This document shows positions 59,783 to 64,000 of a stretch of DNA of 64,000 bases, piece by piece (position 1 is the stretch's first letter; every line of letters begins with the position of its first letter). The notes beneath the pieces were generated by a model, which was not told the origin of the DNA, ran no database searches, and saw only the letters and a list, made by a program, of their open reading frames with translations. Origin of the DNA: Isoetes taiwanensis (Eukaryota; Streptophyta; Lycopodiopsida; Isoetales; Isoetaceae); contig JAJEKV010000049.1 in NCBI GenBank assembly GCA_021234155.1, positions 10,208,292 through 10,272,291 on the forward strand, read 5' to 3'. The translations under genes and the position numbers were made by a program.

Positions 59783-59980
59783 ATGGAAAATTTGGTCGAT
59801 GTCGGCCTCGGCGAATATGAGTATTTGGCGCCATCTAGCGAAGTCGAGGGTTGCCATTGGTTAAATGCGAAAGAGGGTATCAAACGGTTGCAAGAGCGCC
59901 TCAGGGAGCTGGAAAATCGGCTAAGAAGGCAGGAGCAAACTTGTAGGGTGTTATGTGTGAAATGCGGGACCTATTTATAG
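59783..59980 (+). CDS. Possible antisense 65-codon ORF
   Basis: Plus strand, opposite to the element. ATG, then EGIKRLQERLRELENRLRRQ (coiled-coil-like) and CRVLCVKCGTYL (CxxC). Antisense ORFs occur in some plant gypsy elements, but the overlapping minus frame is also open, so this is uncertain. Confidence 0.3.
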   Translation: MENLVDVGLGEYEYLAPSSEVEGCHWLNAKEGIKRLQERLRELENRLRRQEQTCRVLCVKCGTYL

Positions 59981-60170
59981 AAAAGGGGGAAACCCTAATT
60001 TTTGGATGACTTGGAAAATTCCTGGGGTTGAGCAATTCTAGTTTATACTGAGGTCAAAATGGGAATTTGAAGACTAGTTCAAGTGTTTGAGCGTGGCTGG
60101 GTTACCTAAAAGATGCTATACAACAGGTTGGGAAACATTCGGGCAAGTTCTGGTGAAGAAATGGTAGGAG

Positions 60171-60237
60171 GTCTCACAGCTTGCGCCTCGCTCAAAAACT
60201 AAAGTTTAGTTTCTTGACCAGGCGCGAGCTGTGAGAC
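60171..60237. other. 67-nt hairpin, copy 1
   Basis: Outer arms GTCTCACAGCT/AGCTGTGAGAC extended by GCGCC/GGCGC, plus an inner AAAACTAAA/TTTAGTTT arm. Slight differences in the loop (TTTCTTGACC). Same unit at 60372, 62058 and 62251. Confidence 0.9.
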
Positions 60238-60371
60238 ATCAGTCTCATTTCGATCAAAACATGTCCGATTTGAATAAACTAAGGGTATAAGGATGATGGG
60301 CTCATCAAATCTAGTAGAATCGACACTTTATTTGGTCGATTTGGAGCTGTTTTGGGCGAGTTTTGGGCAAG

Positions 60372-60438
60372 GTCTCACAGCTTGCGCCTCGCTCAAAAAC
60401 TAAAGTTTAGTTTTTAGTCCAGGCGCGAGCTGTGAGAC
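60372..60438. other. 67-nt hairpin, copy 2
   Basis: Same structure. Outer stem of 18 pairs with one T/G position that would wobble-pair in RNA, inner stem of 10 pairs. Lies 201 bp from copy 1, on the gag side of the H3-like module. Confidence 0.9.
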
Positions 60439-60584
60439 ATCACGTCTTTCTGTCTGCAATTGTCCTATTTTACCAAAATAAAAGCTAAAACTTGCTAACT
60501 TATCCTAATTAAGCAAGTTCAGACAATTAAAGCACTCAAAATTGTTCTATTATCACAAAAATTTTTCGATTATTTACAAAGAGT

Positions 60585-61190
60585 TTAGGGACGTTCTCCC
60601 TTGATGCGAGTAGCCAGTTGCATGTCTTGCCTCATCAAAGTCACTTTCGCTTATGGGCGATTGCAAGCTGTTGAGTCTTCAAAATGCTGCACTATCTTAC
60701 GCTTCGGCCGCTTCTGGAGTCGCGGCGGCATCTCATCTGTGACCACAGTGGTCCGTCCCACGAAATCTGCATTACCTCTCTAACCAGTCGAGCAAAGGGG
60801 GCGCGGGGAATCAGGAGGCCGTAGCTGCGTTGGAAGTGTCGGATTTCCCGCAGTGCTCTTTGCTCGAGCTGGTTCTTAGTGAGCTTCTTACGTGCGGGGC
60901 TTTTTCGGGCCTTGGGCTTGGGTGGTGGCGGTCTTAGGGTGCTGGCTGATTTTGGGTGTCCTCCTTCGATGGCCCTGACCCTGTTCTCCTGGTAGTACTT
61001 GTCGTATGCCTCCCACTCCTTCATGTAGGCGTTGTGCTCCCGCATCTTACGTTCATAGATCTTTCTAGGGTTTGTGGCGTAGGGACTCGGGCAGGCGGGG
61101 TTGCTTTCTGTCCCATTTGGTGGGAGGGGCTTCTTCAACGTGTCTCTCTGCTCCTCCTCGGCCACTTCACCTTTCGGTTACTACCTGTTC
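60585..61190 (-). pseudogene. Histone H3/CENH3-like fold encoded in the chromovirus
   Basis: The open frame 60692-61165 has KARKSPARKK, ALREIRHFQRS (alpha-N) and LLIPRAPFARLVREVMQ (alpha-1). A one-base frame change follows. The next frame continues DF.. through LQ..V..HFED to VTLMRQDMQLATRIKGERP and a stop at 60585-60587. This matches H3 from alpha-1 to the C terminus, with length equal within one residue and an end like H3's GERA. RHFQ, LLIP.APF and VTLM are CENH3-like; QDF and GERP are H3-like. Alpha-2 is basic and divergent. An in-frame TAA lies at 60651-60653. The upstream part is Pro/charged linker with no ATG, so it may be spliced or fused to 61437-61847. Confidence 0.8.
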
Positions 61191-61436
61191 AACTACTACA
61201 TTCAGCGATTAGGGGTTTGGAAGAACTTGCCCCTACGTGTGTTGGGGTTAGGCTCTTAAATCGAGAACTCTCAGGGGTTGGGGATGATCGGTGGCCGTTC
61301 AGTAATGGTGATCTTCGGGTTGGGCGTCCTTGAACTTCCTTGGGCTCCCCACCCATTTCCCTTTCTTCTTTTTGAGCTCCTCGGCCGATTTCTTCTCTTC
61401 TTCTTCCCTCTTCCTCTTCTTTTCTTCTCTTTTCCT

Positions 61437-61847
61437 TTATCGGTGTTCATATTTCCTGATAAACCGAGCGAGGTCTGCTTCCTCTTCCGGCTGAAGTCTC
61501 GGCTCCATCTGCTCCTGTTGCTCCTCCACTTCCTTTTCTCTGATCCAGGCTTCGACTTGTTCTTCGATGGTCGGCTCTGGAGTCGGTATCCTCTTTTCCT
61601 CTCGGGCTTTGGTTCTCCTTTCCCTCTGCGCTTCCTCCTCCTCCTCCTCAATTACTTCCGTCCCTGCTTCCGAGTGTACTTCATCTTCTCCATTGTGCTC
61701 TTTCGAAGGTTCTCCCTCACTCGAGGAAGTTGGATCGTTAGGGTTAAGGAGGCGCTCCTGCAGCATGCGCCGAATCGTGCTGCCATCGACGGCACCGGGC
61801 GTTTCGCCTGGGCGGGCTTTCCTCGCAGTCTGCTTGGTCCGTGCCAT
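61437..61847 (-). CDS. ORF with exact histone H3 N-terminal tail
   Basis: ATG at 61845-61847 gives MARTKQTARKARPGETPG. The first ten residues equal the start of histone H3, including K4, R8 and K9. The rest (136 codons) is an acidic Glu-rich, coiled-coil-like linker ending in IRKYEHR. The stop TAA is followed, in the same frame, by a Lys/Glu-rich coil of about 45 codons, so the stop may be a lesion. It is the first coding sequence after the PBS. With 60585-61190 it would make an H3 whose tail and fold are separated by roughly 250-300 charged residues. Confidence 0.85.
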   Translation of the reverse strand: MARTKQTARKARPGETPGAVDGSTIRRMLQERLLNPNDPTSSSEGEPSKEHNGEDEVHSEAGTEVIEEEEEEAQRERRTKAREEKRIPTPEPTIEEQVEAWIREKEVEEQQEQMEPRLQPEEEADLARFIRKYEHR

Positions 61848-62057
61848 GTTTGACGGATCGTCAATCGGATCTCGGGCGCCAAAGATCGCCTTAGGGAGCG
61901 AGAGCTGGTTTCCAAGGCGGGAATGTTCGAATGAGGGGGTCTATTCCTATTTATAGCTTGGTAACTTTTTAGGTCAAACGTCAAGTTGGTCTATTTAACA
62001 TGCTAAGATACCTATTTAGTTAAAACTTACACTTATTTCAGACTTTTTCTACTTATT

Positions 62058-62128
62058 GGTCTCCGCAGTCGCCTACCATCTCCAAAAACTAAAGTTTAGT
62101 TTTTAGTCCAGGCGCGAGCTGTGAGATC
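62058..62128. other. 67-nt hairpin, copy 3 (decayed left arm)
   Basis: Right arm and inner palindrome are intact, but the left outer arm is altered (GGTCTCCGCAGTCGCC). On the LTR side of the H3-like module. Confidence 0.8.
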
Positions 62129-62250
62129 TCACACATTTTTAAGTAATTTGAGTAATCAAATCATGCTATCCTTATTAATTCCTATTTTAGAATTAGCTTT
62201 ACCATATTAGTTTTCTCAAATTCATCATATTTAAGTGATCTTGGCTCGAT

Positions 62251-62317
62251 GTCTCACAGCTTGCGCCTCGCTCAAAAACTAAAGTTTAGTTTTTAGTCCA
62301 GGCGCGAGCTGTGAGAC
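62251..62317. other. 67-nt hairpin, copy 4
   Basis: Intact copy, matching copy 2 almost base for base. 193 bp from copy 3, so both pairs have about 200-bp spacing. Confidence 0.9.
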
Positions 62318-62512
62318 CACCTCACTAATGGCAAAATTTTTGGCTCATTCTTTTTAGTTTTATTAATTTCCAATTCACTTAATTGTTAGTAGCTTAGCAT
62401 AAACTACAAAAATGAGAAAAAAAATTTCCCACTTTTCGGGGCTTGAGGATCCTATCAAGTTAGTACTACTGGGAGTATGGCCAATGCTTTGCTCTTGGTC
62501 TCCAAGAACATT

Positions 62513-62524
62513 GCTCTGATACCA
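62513..62524 (-). other. Primer binding site (initiator Met tRNA)
   Basis: Minus strand TGGTATCAGAGC, complementary to the 3' end of plant initiator methionine tRNA, one base after the 5' LTR. It fixes the element's orientation. Confidence 0.95.
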
Positions 62525-62525
62525 T

Positions 62526-64000
62526 TGTGACGTCCCCTACTCGTATACGATGCCCGCACCAGATACAAGCGAGAGTTCATCCCCGCACCAGACTCCACAT
62601 CGATCACGGGGGCCCTCCACGTATCACTGTGATCATCTAGAATCCACAGTGGGAAGAGTGAAGGGGTCATTTACCCCGTCTTCCTCAGGGTCTACCTAGC
62701 TGCGGAAGCGTAAACATACATGTCAGTAACATAACATCATATATCCACCCCGAAGGGTGGTCCATCACATCTGCATAGACAAAGATCGACACAATACATA
62801 TGGGGAAATCCTACCCAAGGCTCGGACTCAAAGGGATGACCGGCGGCTTGGGTCTCGAGTTCATTGCGCATGAATTCATGGCAATGGATTGGGGGCGGCA
62901 TAAGAACGTGGCTTAGGGTTGTCCACACCATCCGCCCTCCTGTGCACACTTTGCGAGTAGGTTGAAAAGTGTTGGGACTCGATCAGATCCCACGGTGCGT
63001 AGCGGAGGGGCTACTCTGGGTTACATCTCCCCAGGCCGATGGGGCAGGTAGGGATCACTCCCACCCGAGATCTACATGCTGACCCAAGGTGACTAGAGGG
63101 CCACTTTGCCCTTATTCGACTTAACCCACTTGGAAGGTGGAACTCCACCCCACGGTGTCGAGCCCATGCCTTGCCCACACTCGGTGGCAAGCCATTAGAC
63201 CTAGTCACTCGATCCCCTGGTGGGCCTTTACACACCGAGGGATCGGTCAAGGGTCGAACACCTAACCTCGTTCGAGCCAGTCAGTCCCCTTCACCCACAA
63301 CCCGTGGGGGTTCTTGTACACAGGGCGAAGTCTAGTAATGCACTAAGAGGGACCAACTAGGAGCATCATCTACTAAGCTTTAAGTCTCTACCCCCTTCCC
63401 AATACAATGAGTTCACGTAATCCATCCGTCCCACCATATCAACATAATAAATAATAAAGAACTAATCTATCTCATAGAGTTAGGTTCTTTAGTTAAGTCA
63501 ATCTCGGGATCTACTTGGCTGCTAGGGTGATCTAATAGGCTAAACCTCTTGATTGATTAGGCTGGAGTAAGGTTTATGCTATTTGATCGACAAATACCCG
63601 ATCCCCAGTTCACTCCTCTTGATCCGGCGTCCATGTCCTTGTTACGCCCGGGATGCGGTCGGAGGGATGATCACGACTAGTCAGGCGCCTGGCGCATCGT
63701 GGGGAGTTGGAATTGACTCCTGGTAGCGAAGTCAAGAATTCGAGAAGGTCTGTGGCCGAAAAGGGAATGTTAGGGTTTCATGCCTTATGTAGGCTATCAG
63801 TTAGGTGTTAGGGTTTCCATGACCCTTGGTCTACCTTTAATGGGTTAAAGGTCTAAAGGTGCGCGCATTGCTAAGTGTGCGCACCATTGCAAGTTGCCCC
63901 CTAGGGCGTCCTTGCTTAGGTATGTGTCGGCGTACACGTCGACTAGACGACGTAATGCTGGATTGGCGGACAGCGATCACGGTATAACGCCTTGAGACCG
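62526..64000 (-). repeat. 5' LTR, truncated by window end
   Basis: Direct repeat of 51019-52524, starting TGTGACGT. About 20-25 bp, including the terminal ACGTCACA, lie beyond 64000. It differs from the 3' LTR by many short substitutions and indels. Confidence 0.9.

Larger units (their letters stand above)
51019..64000 (-). mobile_element. Ty3/gypsy chromovirus with a histone H3-like module
   Basis: Runs right to left: 5' LTR (62526 to beyond 64000), PBS, hairpin pair, H3-like module, hairpin pair, 416-codon ORF, gag, protease, RT/RNase H, integrase with chromodomain, PPT, 3' LTR. At ~13 kb it is far longer than usual chromoviruses (about 5-8 kb); the surplus lies between PBS and gag. Gag-pol is broken by frameshifts. 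It inserted into the LINE at 51018. The right-hand target duplication lies outside the window. Confidence 0.9.

Noticed and set aside
61271-61651. Arg/Lys-rich 126-codon minus-strand ORF
   Set aside because: A shadow of the Glu-rich linker of the H3-tail ORF in another frame; only its last part could matter if frames are joined.

Overview
The window looks like a repeat-dense intergenic stretch of a large land-plant genome. The plant signs are an L1-type LINE with a plant-style DUF4283-like ORF1 and a zf-RVT tail, a chromovirus primed by initiator methionine tRNA, a laccase exon fragment, a copia remnant and MULE-type MITEs. I see no intact host gene, rRNA, tRNA or CRISPR array. A fern or similar large-genome lineage would fit, because LINEs with animal-like C termini sit beside plant families, but this is inference.

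Layout. 1-361 is AT-rich. 362-13720 is a minus-strand L1-like LINE, split by a 7.5-kb TIR transposon (3182-10698) that carries a multi-exon transposase-like gene and, on the other strand, an FCP1/NLI-interacting-factor-like phosphatase fragment. 14100-20929 and 38217-44871 are two related head-to-tail pairs of non-coding rolling-circle-type (Helentron-like) units, each a ~1.0-kb unit followed by a ~5.7-kb unit. The second pair sits inside a copia element, whose reading frame resumes exactly at the junctions, with no target duplication. 21-38 kb is a patchwork: a canonical Helitron 3' end, LINE 3' ends with different microsatellite tails, a duplicated host segment, a gypsy integrase tail, two MITEs with 9-bp target duplications and rearranged LINE pieces. 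44.9-48.2 kb holds copia gag-protease and a ~565-bp foldback. 48585-51018 is a decayed plus-strand LINE interrupted by a laccase exon.

From 51019 to the end lies a ~13-kb minus-strand chromovirus (Ty3/gypsy with an integrase chromodomain). LTRs, PBS, PPT, gag, protease, RT, integrase and chromodomain are recognisable, although gag-pol is broken. Between the PBS and gag it carries about 4 kb of extra sequence. Part of this encodes a histone H3/CENH3-like module: an ORF starting with the exact ten-residue start of histone H3, and about 700 bp downstream, on the same strand, a histone-fold segment running to an H3-like C terminus. The module is bracketed by two pairs of 67-nt hairpins. A 416-residue uninterrupted ORF of unknown function follows. 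A retroelement encoding both a chromodomain (a histone-tail reader) and a histone H3 look-alike is the strongest candidate for an undescribed system here.
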